64,000 bases of DNA from Cheiracanthium punctorium. Its lineage: Eukaryota; Arthropoda; Arachnida; Araneae; Cheiracanthiidae. The position numbers and the translations under genes were made by a program. Within the stretch, counting starts at the first letter, position 1, and each line of letters opens with the position of its first letter. The notes under the pieces were generated by a model that did not search any database, had not been told where the DNA came from, and saw nothing but the letters and a program-made list of their open reading frames with translations. Where the stretch lies: NCBI GenBank assembly GCA_038373885.1, contig JAWZYV010016579.1, forward strand, positions 62,001-126,000, given 5' to 3'. Of this stretch, positions 54,266 through 64,000 are shown in pieces.

Positions 54266-56082
54266 TAAAAGGGATTGAAGAACTACAAAATAATCAACCC
54301 AAGTATATTAATCCAATTGAAATAAGACCCCATACACCACAAAGCGATTGAGATTAAATAAATAAAAGAACTTCAGTTGATAAAAACCACATGAAAACTC
54401 TAAATAGAACATTTTTTTAAATTATGGATTTATTTGCAGTATTTCCTGACATAGAAATTCTGTTGCTGGTCTTATTTCAATTGAATTAAAAAAAAAAAAA
54501 AAAAAAAAACACTTCTCATATCAAAGCCTAAATTTATTTTTCAGTACATTATTATATATTGTATATGTATGCTTCCAAAATTTAAAAAAAAAAAAAAAAA
54601 AAAACCTTCTTTCTAAAGCACAATTTTGAATATTAGATGTATTTATTTATGTTTAAATTTTTCAAAATTACTTTAAAATTTTATCATTCTCAAGCCTATT
54701 GTTTACTTTTAGATATTTATTAACTTTTTTGGAACTTTCAAAATTGTAAAAAAAGAAGAAAAAAAAAAAGGAATGTGTTAAATATATGTATATATGGTCA
54801 AATGTTATTAAGAACAATGTTGTCAGCAATCGTAAACTAATTGCTTTTATATTGTATAACACTGATGTATTTTACCAATTGTAATCCAAAAATTGTGCTG
54901 TAAAAAAAAATAAAAATGAGTGAAACCGCTGCTTGCTGGACCTGAGCCTGGGGCTAGGGTTCAGCAGGACACTTCAAGAACTAAAACAGACTTTGAACCA
55001 AATAGGAAGGCCATTCCTGAAGGTAGTATCCTATAGTATCCTTTTAACATCGACCCCCCCCCCCCACACGCACACACCAGCAAAGGCTAACTTATGGTGA
55101 CACCCCCCCCCCTCACATTTTTCAGAAGATACATTGTTTTTTATTCTTCAATAAACATTTAGATAGTTTAAATTTAATTAAATTTGTCTTTTTAAATACA
55201 TCTTTATGAAACAGTCTAAAAAATTTTTTTAATTGAATAAATCAGTTATTTGGGAATGCAAATTAAAAATCTTTTATTTAACTATAAAAATTAGTGTAGA
55301 AAAAAATTCTATTTGTATAAAAAATATATATTAATAATTTAAATAAAAATAATTTTTAATAAAAAATATTTATTTCATAGTCTGAGCTGTGTTTAAAAAC
55401 TTTTTATTAGTTACATAAAATAATCTAGACATATCTAATATAATAATCTTAAATGATGACATAGAAAACATTTTATTGAGACCCTCATCCAACTTCTGTT
55501 CAACAAAATGAAAATATATATGGCCCCACAGTTTTAACACGTACAACTTGTTCATTCACAGTAGTGGTTGATCAGGGTGAATTTTGAAGCTAATACATCT
55601 ACACTGAATGAGACCCTGTCAGTCCATCTACTATAGCCCTACAAAATGCCTATTTATTAAATTTAGATAGCGCAGTTGGTGTTGATACCAAAAACATGAT
55701 TTTGTAAGTTATCGGCTTACCTGGTAACTTATGAAAGGAGAGGAAGGAGATGAGATCTCATTTACATACCTGGCAACTTACAGGAAAAACAATTCTGAAG
55801 ATTCCTCAGCAAAATCCGGGAGATTTTTCACCAGGATAAAAATTAGCTCTGCATCAGAGTGCTCCTCCACTTACAAAATTTTTTATCAAATATGTGAATG
55901 AAGTGAAAAACAATCAAATTCAAATAAATCAAAAATATTTTACATTTATTATGATGCAAGCATGAAAGTGCACAAACATGAAAAATCTGTTAATCTGTAT
56001 GTTTTAACTGCTATTGAAAAATGAGTTAACATTATAGATGCATGTCAAGTTCTTTGTAATTTTTTGATTCTAATTAATATTA
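54266..56082. other. AT-rich non-coding stretch
   Basis: No gene is recognised. A-runs near 54488 and 54583 and C-runs near 55053 and 55104 are present. Confidence 0.45.
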
Positions 56083-56090
56083 TAACAAAT

Positions 56091-56491
56091 CAGGGGCGCA
56101 CACAGGATTTTTGGCTGGGGGTGGGGGGGTCCATCTTTTAGGGATGTTCCAGATTGTCAAAAATCAGTGATGAAAGAGCTCGTTTTCATTAGATGGAATT
56201 CATCTAAACTCGTCCCATCCAGTTCCCTAAGAATACACTACAGAGTACAATAGGAAGGAAAGTAATAGTTGTTCAGTTTTGAGAACAAGATGGTGCTTTT
56301 ATGTTCGCTTTCAGTTCGTTTTTGAAAGTTGAGGAAAACGAGAATTTTTTTTTTTTTTTTTTTAAATTAAATTAGAACTGAAACTATTGCTACCTTTTTT
56401 TGGAATTATTTTATTTACTATAGATATAGGATAATAATCAATCGAAAAAAAAAATATCAAAGACAATGGGGCCCCCTTGTGTGCACCACTG
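56091..56491. mobile_element. 401 bp hAT-type element with 8 bp duplication
   Basis: The ends caggggcgcacacagg and, inverted, cagtggtgcacacaag are flanked by identical taacaaat 8-mers (56083-56090 and 56492-56499). G-rich subterminal tracts lie at both ends. Non-coding interior. Confidence 0.9.
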
Positions 56492-56499
56492 TAACAAAT

Positions 56500-57164
56500 T
56501 CTTCTCACTCAAAAAACTGGTGTTCAATAGGTTACTTTTATTAGGAACTTCATAAAAATGGGATAAATATTTATGTATGCTATTTTAAAGTTTTTAAATT
56601 CAATTCTGCTATATTATTTACTGCAATATGCAACATACCATTTTAAATAAGAGCATGTTAAAATTTTCATTAACTAAAAGTTAATGAAAGTGAATTATTT
56701 AATATGTTTATGAATGAATCTTCAAAAAATACATGCATATCTTTTAGGAAGATTTGATCTAAAAATCAGCTCCTAAAAATTGTAAGTAATTTCATATCAA
56801 ACTTAAATTATAAAACAGATGTCTTTTTGATCATACTGCATTATAGATTTAAATAAAAGAATGCTGAAATAAACTGTCATTCCCAAGATAAGTGGAAGAA
56901 GATTGAAATTGAATGCTCAAGTATAATTTTCTGCAGTTTTAATTGAAAAATGTAAGTTTCTGAAAATTTGCAGAAATCCAGATGATTTGTTTTCCAGACA
57001 GAAAACTGGAGAAATGAGCTATTTTCCAGAAATTCAGAAGTCAGCAAGTATGTGTGCCTTGCATAATCCTAAATTCTATAGACCCTGACATTATTTATTT
57101 AAATATGTATTTTTTCTAAACTGCAAAACTTTACATTGTTTAACAATTATCGGCAATATTAATT
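56500..57164. other. AT-rich non-coding stretch
   Basis: No feature is recognised. Confidence 0.45.
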
Positions 57165-57589
57165 CAGTGGCGTAGCCAGAAAAAAATTTATGGGGGAAGG
57201 GGAGTAGGCAATGCCATAAAGAAACATCTTGGGCCTGGAAACAGTAAGCTTTAAAAAGGCCTTTTTTAACGTACATTGAGGCACCTTATCCAGGGCCATA
57301 ATTACCACTGGGTCCCAAGTTTAGGAGATGGCACACATGTCAGAAAAGTGGACCATAATTCAATTAACAGTGGTTAAGGCTTGGAAAAAATAGTGAAGAT
57401 GAAACCCCATATCATTTGTTGCCACAGAGTTTCCTAATCTATTGTTAAGAATCTGTACTTATCAGATATTTCTAAAGCATAAAAACAATTTCCATTCTAT
57501 TTCATATTTACAATAGTAAAAAAGGAAGTGATGCATAAATTCTCAAATTTCTATCTAAAAATTAGGAAATATAAAGCTTTTCCAATTTT
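57165..57589. mobile_element. hAT-like left end and unclassified sequence
   Basis: cagtggcgtagccag at 57165 begins a G-rich subterminal tract like the other CAGNGGCNTAGCC elements. A possible partner end lies at 57934-57948 (minus strand cagcggcatagcaag), but the flanking 8-mers do not agree, so they may be two different insertions. Confidence 0.4.
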
Positions 57590-57850
57590 GTGGGAAGGCC
57601 CCACCATAGCCAAGTAGATAAGGGACTCAAAATGGTAGACAGTTGAAGTGTGAAGGTCCCAGGTTAGGGCCCCATCACTCGGCTTTAATCTAATGGTCTG
57701 CAGCTTTGGTCACTTTTTTCCACAGATATAACATGAATGCATGTTCCCTTAGAAAGTCCCCCCAACTAAGGCACGTTCCACCTTAGGGAGATACCCCTCA
57801 TGCAGGCTTGCCTTAATACGCACAATGCAATACAAGACAATCCTATTTCA
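57590..57850 (+). mobile_element. tRNA-derived SINE, degenerate
   Basis: The head has A-box-like atagccaagtagataaggg and a weak B box in gtcccaggttagggcccc. The body shares cccttagaaagtccccccaa with the SINE at 8975-9225, and ends atacgcacaatgcaatacaa. More diverged than the other copies. Confidence 0.5.
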
Positions 57851-58576
57851 TGGGACTGTTTCTCATAGCCAAGAATAGGGCCCTTTTTTGAAATACTTAG
57901 AGGGGGGGGATTCTGACCCCCAAAACCACCCACTTGCTATGCCGCTGCATAAAGTGAATGTAATTTTGTAAGGTGTCAATGCACATAGTACATCTCTTAT
58001 GTACATGCATACATAAATATATCGTGCTAAGGAATGATTTTTGCATTTTTGGAGTCTTTCATAGAAATCATGACGCTCTTTGTGATATTTCCAGACTGGA
58101 CTGTTCAAAAGTTATTTCTTATTTTACGTTTTAAATAGAAGTACCATACTTTGTATAATGTGAATAGAGATAGTTGGTTTAATTTGAACTAGGTAGTACA
58201 ACTAACATGATATTAGTACAGCTTTCTTGAATAAAAAAATACTCATCTACTTTCTTTTTTTAATAATATGAATGTTAAGGGATTAATGATGTAATTCCTA
58301 TTTCTTAATTTATATATTTTTTTTTTTTTTTTTGCTCAGTTAATTATAACTTTTCACATATCAATTCAATATAAGTAATAACTTTGTAAAACTAACATAA
58401 GTTGTGAATTCAGCATGATTTACACTATAGTCAACACTCGTTTTTACGAACCAGCAAGTGGTTCCAAATACACTCCCACTGACGATTTTATGACCAAACT
58501 TTATGAAATTTTGATTTTAATGTAACTTTTGAGCGATTCTTATGAGTTCATAAAATTGAGCATCAACTGCACTAAA
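57851..58576. other. AT-rich non-coding stretch
   Basis: It contains a hAT-like right end near 57948 and gtcaacactcgtttttacga at 58431, similar to pogo-type ends. No gene. Confidence 0.4.
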
Positions 58577-59107
58577 AGATTTTGGTACTATTCTGTTAGC
58601 CGGGTGAAAATGTCGCCAATTGTGAACCAAATGTGAGCGAAGTCGCCAAGCAAAACGAATGGCAAAACAGTCAACAGAATAAAAGTCAAAAACGTTCAAC
58701 TATAAACAAATATTAATGAATTGTAAACAAAACAGTTTTATCCAAAAAGAATGCTTATAATTATTGGTTTTTCCAGAATATGGTGATGTTTTTGAGAATT
58801 TACTCGAATGGATCTTTTACTCTTCGTCTCCACATAAATTCGGCATTAGTCATCCAGCATTGTTCATTCGTTTTGTAAATAAGCTCTTGTCCATCTGAAC
58901 TATTTTTTCAAGACCACAGTTTTTTTTTTGCTCATGTTCCGTTAGTACTACACAAACTTCTCTTAAGTAGTTGTTCCAATGTACAACTGTATTATGATTC
59001 ATATCCAATACAGTTGTTTGTATGGTTGTAAGAAATTTAGTAGAATTCTACATTATTTGGTGATTTTTCGCTTGAGTCTGGCTAACAGAAAAGTACCAAG
59101 ATTTTTA
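58577..59107. mobile_element. Putative MITE with about 25 bp inverted ends
   Basis: agattttggtactattctgt at the left and, inverted, aaatcttggtacttttctgt at the right continue into ttagcc on both sides. The 530 bp between them are AT-rich and non-coding. No target duplication is clear, so the superfamily is unknown. Confidence 0.5.
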
Positions 59108-60299
59108 ATTCAATTTTTAAGTCATTTTGAACATATAGCATAATATAAGTAATATAAGTTTCGGGGCAATAACACCATTTTAACATTAGTAATTAAATAA
59201 AAAGCATAGCATGAAATTCTTTAAAAATTTATTTTTATACATAAACAATAAGTTAAACTACTACAAGGCACAGCACAACAATGAATTCAAAACACTGCTG
59301 TCATAATTTCATGTTTCAAATCAGCACTTAAGCACACACTGATAAGTTTCATAAAACATTTCATACTGATAAAGTAGTTTAACATGTATGAAACTCATTC
59401 AAGTACATTTAAACATGTCTTTTTTTTACAGCAGTTGAAATAAAATGTAAGAAAGTGCAACCGACAAACACTTGCCATCAGAATAAGAATTTCAAGTTAC
59501 CGCAGCACTTTTTCCGTGATTCCAACATCTTACGCTTTTTTGTTCAGTTTATATTAGTCATATTTAAGAATTCACCAACGTCGATGATTTCTGGGTAAAA
59601 TTAAATGCAGAATACTATTTTTTGCACTTTAATTAAAATGTTAGTCAATTCTGTACTAAACGAATGTTTTTGTTCAGTACTACAAGATTTAGCAGTTGTA
59701 TTGTAACCTTTCAACGTATATAAATTACATTCAATATTTGAGTGAACACTCTTTTATGATGGAACTTTTACCGTGATTTCCTACATCTAGCACACTTTTT
59801 CTCGAGCATGAGTCATCAAAGTATATGATAGAAACTTATTCAAACTTTTCGATATTCCATTAAATACAGATGTTTATCAATTAAAGTAATAAATGATTTC
59901 TGTATTTATCAGTTCATTAGACCACTGTTAAACTTACTTTTCATATAAATGCAAACGAAGGATTTAAATTGCACACAGTTTTAGAATTCCGAGAATCGCA
60001 AAACACAAACAGCATTTTGTAGGCAATTTAATGTACCATGCAATAGAACATTTACCGTGGTTCCGACATTTCGTGCATAGCTTAAAAGTTTCTTTATTTT
60101 AGGCACTTTTAACGTTTATAAGCATAAAAGTACGAATACTTTTTAGTAAGTAACAGCTTCCTTCGATGAAGTGAAAGTATTTTCATTTCACATTTGCATT
60201 GGCAAATTGAAGATTACAGTTCTTCCACATATGAGTTATTATTTAAATATACTTTAAAAAAAAACAATTTACACCAATTATATAATTATTTAACGTATT
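59108..60299. repeat. Possible degenerate repeats with ACCGTGRTTYC words
   Basis: Three loosely similar segments start near 59513, 59769 and 60054 with (t)ttaccgtgattccaacat-like words followed by a cttttttg/cactttttc-like block. Spacing is about 255-285 bp. Similarity decays quickly, so this may be coincidence. Otherwise AT-rich with no gene. Confidence 0.3.
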
Positions 60300-60440
60300 T
60301 ACGTTCGCACATTTCACTTGATGCACGTGCGACGTGCAATTTCTACCAATAACAATAACCGATTAACCGGCGTTGTAATTTTTCGTTTAAGCACCGAGCA
60401 CGAAGATTTGTATACACTACTGCCATCTGGTATTCAATAC
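60300..60440. promoter_or_regulatory. Possible regulatory or promoter-like block
   Basis: It is GC-richer than its surroundings, with tgatgcacgtgcgacgtgca, accaataacaataaccgatt and ctgccatctggt. The last resembles the core of a CTCF-type site. No adjoining gene start is identified, so the call is tentative. Confidence 0.2.
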
Positions 60441-61192
60441 TTCAGGCCTCAGTCCAGGCCTAGGGATCCTAGAAATGAGAAATACTGGATTTGTTAAAGT
60501 TTTGAAAAATTAAAAATTAATTGATAGTCCTAAAATAGTTCAACACTTTAAAAGTGGTCCTTTTTTCTTATAAAGTACGCATCTCTTGATTATCTCAAAC
60601 AGTAGGGCATTTGAGGTAACGGTGAACAAATATCCCCAACTTTCGGCAACAGTCCCCGATTTCAGAATTTTTCCAATTTGTCCCAATGGGGACAAATAAT
60701 TAACAGTAAGCTAATTAAAAAACAATGCAATAGTTAAAAACTGTCCTCGATTGCTCTTTTACATTGTAGGGATAAATTGAAAAAGACACAGAAATTGGGG
60801 ACTGTCCCCAAAAATTGAGAACGTTTGGCCACCTTAATAATAATAGTTTTTTTCTTCCTAATTTTCATGAAAATCATTCATATATCCTTCATTTTATTAA
60901 TGTTAGAAATGATTCAATTGAATACAAAGAAGCTTAATCAAAAAAGTATAAAATACTCCCAATTTTTGCTTTAGAATTGGAGAACCAGGATGTCCCCAAA
61001 TCTGAAATTTCAGACTCAGGATAAAAGGGACGACACATAAATTATGATTGCCCTTTAATATATAGCACTTGGGTGCGTATTTAAAATCTGAAAGGCTTCA
61101 GATTTTCCTTTTTTAAAAAAATAAATGACACCAGAACAATAATTGCAAGCATGTTTCACACATCATTAATAACTTACAAAAATTAAATATCT
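60441..61192. other. AT-rich non-coding stretch
   Basis: No gene. The words gtccccaa, gggacaa and ctgtcccc recur between 60640 and 60990, perhaps an old element with inverted ends. Confidence 0.4.
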
Positions 61193-61390
61193 GGTTTTAC
61201 GTTATCAGCCGGTGTGTGTGTTTGTTAGAAATGCAGTGTCAATATAAACGTAAATAAAAGAAAGCATGTTGGTTCTACGTTATCGACCGGTGTCTGGGTT
61301 TGTTAGAAATGCAGTGTCAATTTAAAAGTAAATAAAAGAAAGCATGCTGGTGTTACGTTATAAGTCGGTGGGTGTTAGGGACATTTCTGA
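61193..61390 (+). repeat. Tandem repeat, 78 bp unit, about 2.5 copies
   Basis: Units start at 61193, 61271 and 61349, each with ggtt-tacgttat-agccggtg followed by tgttagaaatgcagtgtcaa and aaataaaagaaagcatg. The first two are about 90 percent identical; the third is cut short. Confidence 0.9.
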
Positions 61391-62470
61391 GCGATTAATT
61401 TAAAAAAAAAAAAAAAGGTAAGTGCTTTTTTAAATGAATCTTTGCAATTTTTGAGGTTTTTAATGTTAATTTTAAATTGATATTTGATGTTTTTATGTTG
61501 TCGTAAGTGCTATTTGCATACTAACAAGCTATACACACTTAAAAAGTGCAATATATATATTTAATAGTATACATAGATGTATATGTTTGTACATCTGCTC
61601 ATTCACATCAAAAGCAATTTCTTATTTCAACTACTGGGAACAATTAAAATAATTTAATCAAACTAATATAACTGTTTTGTTTTAAATAAACACAACAAAA
61701 TTAAAACAATATAGAATATTTTTTTTTTTTTTTAATGCGAAATACTTACATTCTAGACGATTATTCATTTAAGTAAGTGGAGAGTGCAGTTTAGTGTCCA
61801 ACAGATCTATCAAAAAAGACTGAATTATTAAAATTAATTCATGCCTTTTCCAATGGGTCTGTTAGATAATTGCTCTTCAAATTATGCAGCAGAAATTCAT
61901 GTAAGCACTGATTCATTCCTATAATTAAGAAATAAATATATAAATAGGGGAACAATTTATTTAGTTCATCGCATATCCAACAATTTCTTCACTTATAATA
62001 AGCAATAGTCATATTCAATACAAATTAAACAGGGTTGTAAGTAGTAATCATGCAAAGTGATACATTGTAAAACATTTCAAAAATACTCTATCAATTCATA
62101 AAAATATTATAAAACAAAACTCATACACATTTAGTTATTATTTGTGATCAACTAATTATTCATTATCACATTGAAAAACACCAAAAATACAACACTAGTT
62201 TAGAACTAATACATGCCGACATTACGGATGTACAATGTTTATTTACATTCTCAGATCGTTAGGCTTAGACGATTTCAACTATTATCGACGAATTAATCAT
62301 ATTTATAGTCATTCAATTTACTTGATATTCATACAAGAGATAAAACTTACTGCACTGTAGTTGAAAAATGGAGTGAAATGTCTTATTTTTGTGTAATATT
62401 GAAGATATGAAGCAATTTATAAAACCCTATGGGAAATTAACATGGGAACACAATGTTTTGATGCCCAAAA
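61391..62470. other. AT-rich non-coding stretch
   Basis: No feature beyond homopolymers at about 61401 and 61722. Confidence 0.45.
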
Positions 62471-62478
62471 CCCGGCTG

Positions 62479-62486
62479 TGACGTCA
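62479..62486. promoter_or_regulatory. TGACGTCA palindrome 1
   Basis: A full CRE-type palindrome in ctgtgacgtcacac. Two more lie at 62601-62608 and 63128-63135. Such sites bind CREB/ATF factors in animals; function here is unproven. Confidence 0.4.
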
Positions 62487-62503
62487 CACTTCGACAGCGT
62501 ATT

Positions 62504-62560
62504 GAGCCCGTTTACATGTGCAAAAATGCGGTGTAAATTCCGGGACTTACACCGGGGTCG
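62504..62560 (-). mobile_element. MITE, GGGCCCGTTTACATG family, copy 3 (one end only)
   Basis: agcccgtttacatgtgcaaa and aatgcggtgtaaattccggg match the inverse of the right end of copy 1 (2790-2868). It ends near a CG-rich gtcgccgcgactg palindrome. The other end was not found. Confidence 0.6.
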
Positions 62561-62599
62561 CCGCGACTGAAGAAAGAGGGGGTCTGGGTACTGGTTTTC

Positions 62600-62690
62600 G
62601 TGACGTCACAAGAAAGGATGGGATTTGGAACAGTTTGCATTGAGTTCAATGGAAGAAATGGAATTAATAATGCCAATAAATACGAGTAGC
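62600..62690 (+). repeat. Direct repeat copy 1 with TGACGTCA
   Basis: gtgacgtcacaagaaaggat, gggattt, agtttgcattgagttcaatg and gaagaaat match copy 2 at 63127-63218, 527 bp downstream, at about 80 percent identity. The copies may be part of a larger unseen element. Confidence 0.75.
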
Positions 62691-63126
62691 TTAATTTTTT
62701 ATGACGCATTGAAATAGCATTTTCGTTTTACAACACTTTGTTCTTAAATAATAGTGAATCAACAATATTTTTTGTCAGAAATTAATGAAATAAATTGGTA
62801 CTGAATTTAAAGCAGTTTCAGCATTGTATGCAATATGTTTTGCATTTCGGGCTAGCAAATACATTCTAAATAATATAATGGTTACTCGATGTTATCATTT
62901 ATCTAAAATAATATGTATATGGATTAAATTTATACGTTGTATAAGCGTAAAGTCATATTTTTAAGTAAGTAAAAGTAAATATATTTTTAAGTAAAAATAA
63001 TATTTTTTATTAATTTTACTTAAAAACTGAAATACATTATTTAGTTTTGCTTCGTTTTAATAAGCTTTTTGAAAGAATTGATGTTAAAAATATCCAGATT
63101 CATAAATAGTCATCTCAAGCCATTTT
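62691..63126. other. AT-rich spacer between direct repeats
   Basis: No gene. TTTTTAAGTAA-type words recur near 62950-63030. Confidence 0.45.
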
Positions 63127-63218
63127 GTGACGTCACAAGAGAGGATGGGATTTCAAAGAGTTTGTATTGAATTCTATGGAAGAAATCTGATCAATAATGT
63201 CAATAAACACAGTAGCAC
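63127..63218 (+). repeat. Direct repeat copy 2 with TGACGTCA
   Basis: gtgacgtcacaagagaggat, gggatttcaa, agtttgtattgaattctatg and gaagaaatctgat pair with copy 1 at 62600-62690. The tgacgtca palindrome is conserved in both. Confidence 0.75.
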
Positions 63219-64000
63219 GAGGAATATAATCAGAAATTTCCACAATTAATATTTTAAAAACTTGTACAATACATACTATATATAATTATGTTATACAGAC
63301 TCCTAATGTAAAATTTTATTAGAAGCAATTAAAGCACAAAAAACAAGAAAATAAAAAGTAAAAGCTTTTATTACCCAAACCTTACAAATACTATAAAGTT
63401 TTTCATGAAAGCACTACAAGTGTTTGCTTTAGCTTTTTCTAGATAAGACTTTCAAATATCACATTGAGACATTTGAAATATACATAATTAAATATTTTTA
63501 AAAATTAGTGAGTATAACTCTTGAATATGTAAAACTGCCTAAATGCTCTCAGGGGTTTTCATGTAAAATATATTGCAGTAATACATATACTTTTTTGTTA
63601 TTGTTGTTAGCATTGCAGTAATACATTTTCTTTTTTGAGTTAATTTTCAAATCTGTGTTCATACTTAATTTCAGAATTTTCAACAAATTCCGGTAAACGT
63701 TTAGTTGGAAATATTTCTTTAATAAATACCTTCTATATTTTTGTTTTTCTAAGTATCCAGCAAATAGATTTCTCTCTCTCTCTCTCTTTTTTTTTTAAAA
63801 TAAATAAATCAACCATGAGATCCGCATTGAACCTTAAGCTATTTGGTATGTGCAGTGGAAGGGGATCTGCGTTTAATTTATAATTAATGGTGAAATTTTC
63901 TTAACATAGAATTGCCATGAAACTCTTGATACATTTCTTAATTTCAAAAGAATTTATATTTTCCTTTGCATTATTTTTTTCGGTTTCCTCAAATCTTTTT
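63219..64000. other. AT-rich non-coding end of window
   Basis: A CT-repeat followed by a T-run lies at about 63772-63797. The phrase gcagtaatacat occurs twice (63573 and 63616). No gene. Confidence 0.45.

Noticed and set aside
57165..57948. A single hAT element joining cagtggcgtagccag at 57165 and the inverted end at 57948
   Set aside because: The flanking 8-mers (tattaatt and cataaagt) do not match and the subterminal sequences differ, so I kept them as separate ends.

Overview
This is a 64 kb, AT-rich stretch of eukaryotic, very probably arthropod, nuclear DNA. It has short reading frames, introns and many transposable-element (TE) families. The intact Tc1 transposase and several dispersed repeats look like those I know from spider and other chelicerate genomes, so a chelicerate is my best guess (inference, not proven). 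I found no complete host protein gene and no rRNA, functional tRNA or CRISPR array. Almost everything recognisable is a mobile element or its remains.

Layout. 0-6.5 kb: a decayed Helitron Rep remnant, a repeat with a CAA tail, two MITEs, a SINE with clear target duplications, and a 3.2 kb repeat made of degenerate tandem units plus a 0.7 kb direct duplication. 6.6-13.3 kb: a nest of hAT elements. A hAT transposase pseudogene is cut by a 143 bp hAT MITE and by a 5.9 kb hAT element, which is itself cut by a 2.5 kb hAT element. Both outer insertions keep 8 bp target duplications. 13.5-17.0 kb: a 3.4 kb P-like element with 37 bp terminal inverted repeats, a perfect 8 bp duplication, and THAP-coding segments pointing inward from both ends. 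17.9-19.3 kb: a Tc1 element with an intact 346-residue DD34E transposase. 19.5-21.1 kb: a copia-like Gag remnant and a Penelope-like (PLE) GIY-YIG fragment. 24.1 and 30.0 kb: two pieces of PIF/Harbinger transposase on opposite strands. 31.5-34.4 kb: a pogo-type deletion derivative and a LINE-tail-like tandem repeat interrupted by a SINE and a MITE. 34.5-43.0 kb: more tandem tails, microsatellites and one unidentified 139-codon frame. 43.1-44.3 kb: a pogo transposase pseudogene and a second PLE GIY-YIG fragment. 44.8-50.2 kb: several hAT MITEs and a 356 bp foldback. 50.7-54.3 kb: a pogo/mariner-type MITE and the RNase H end of a non-LTR retrotransposon. 54.4-64 kb: mostly AT-rich sequence with MITEs, a SINE and small tandem repeats.

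No genes work together here in the operon sense. The window is a record of successive insertions, and nested target duplications give their order. Most coding remnants carry frameshifts or stops. The only protein that looks usable is the Tc1 transposase. The most unusual objects are the P-like element with opposed THAP exons, the nested hAT stack with a possible captured exon, the tandem repeat carrying CTCF-like motifs, and the ribozyme-like motifs next to both PLE fragments.
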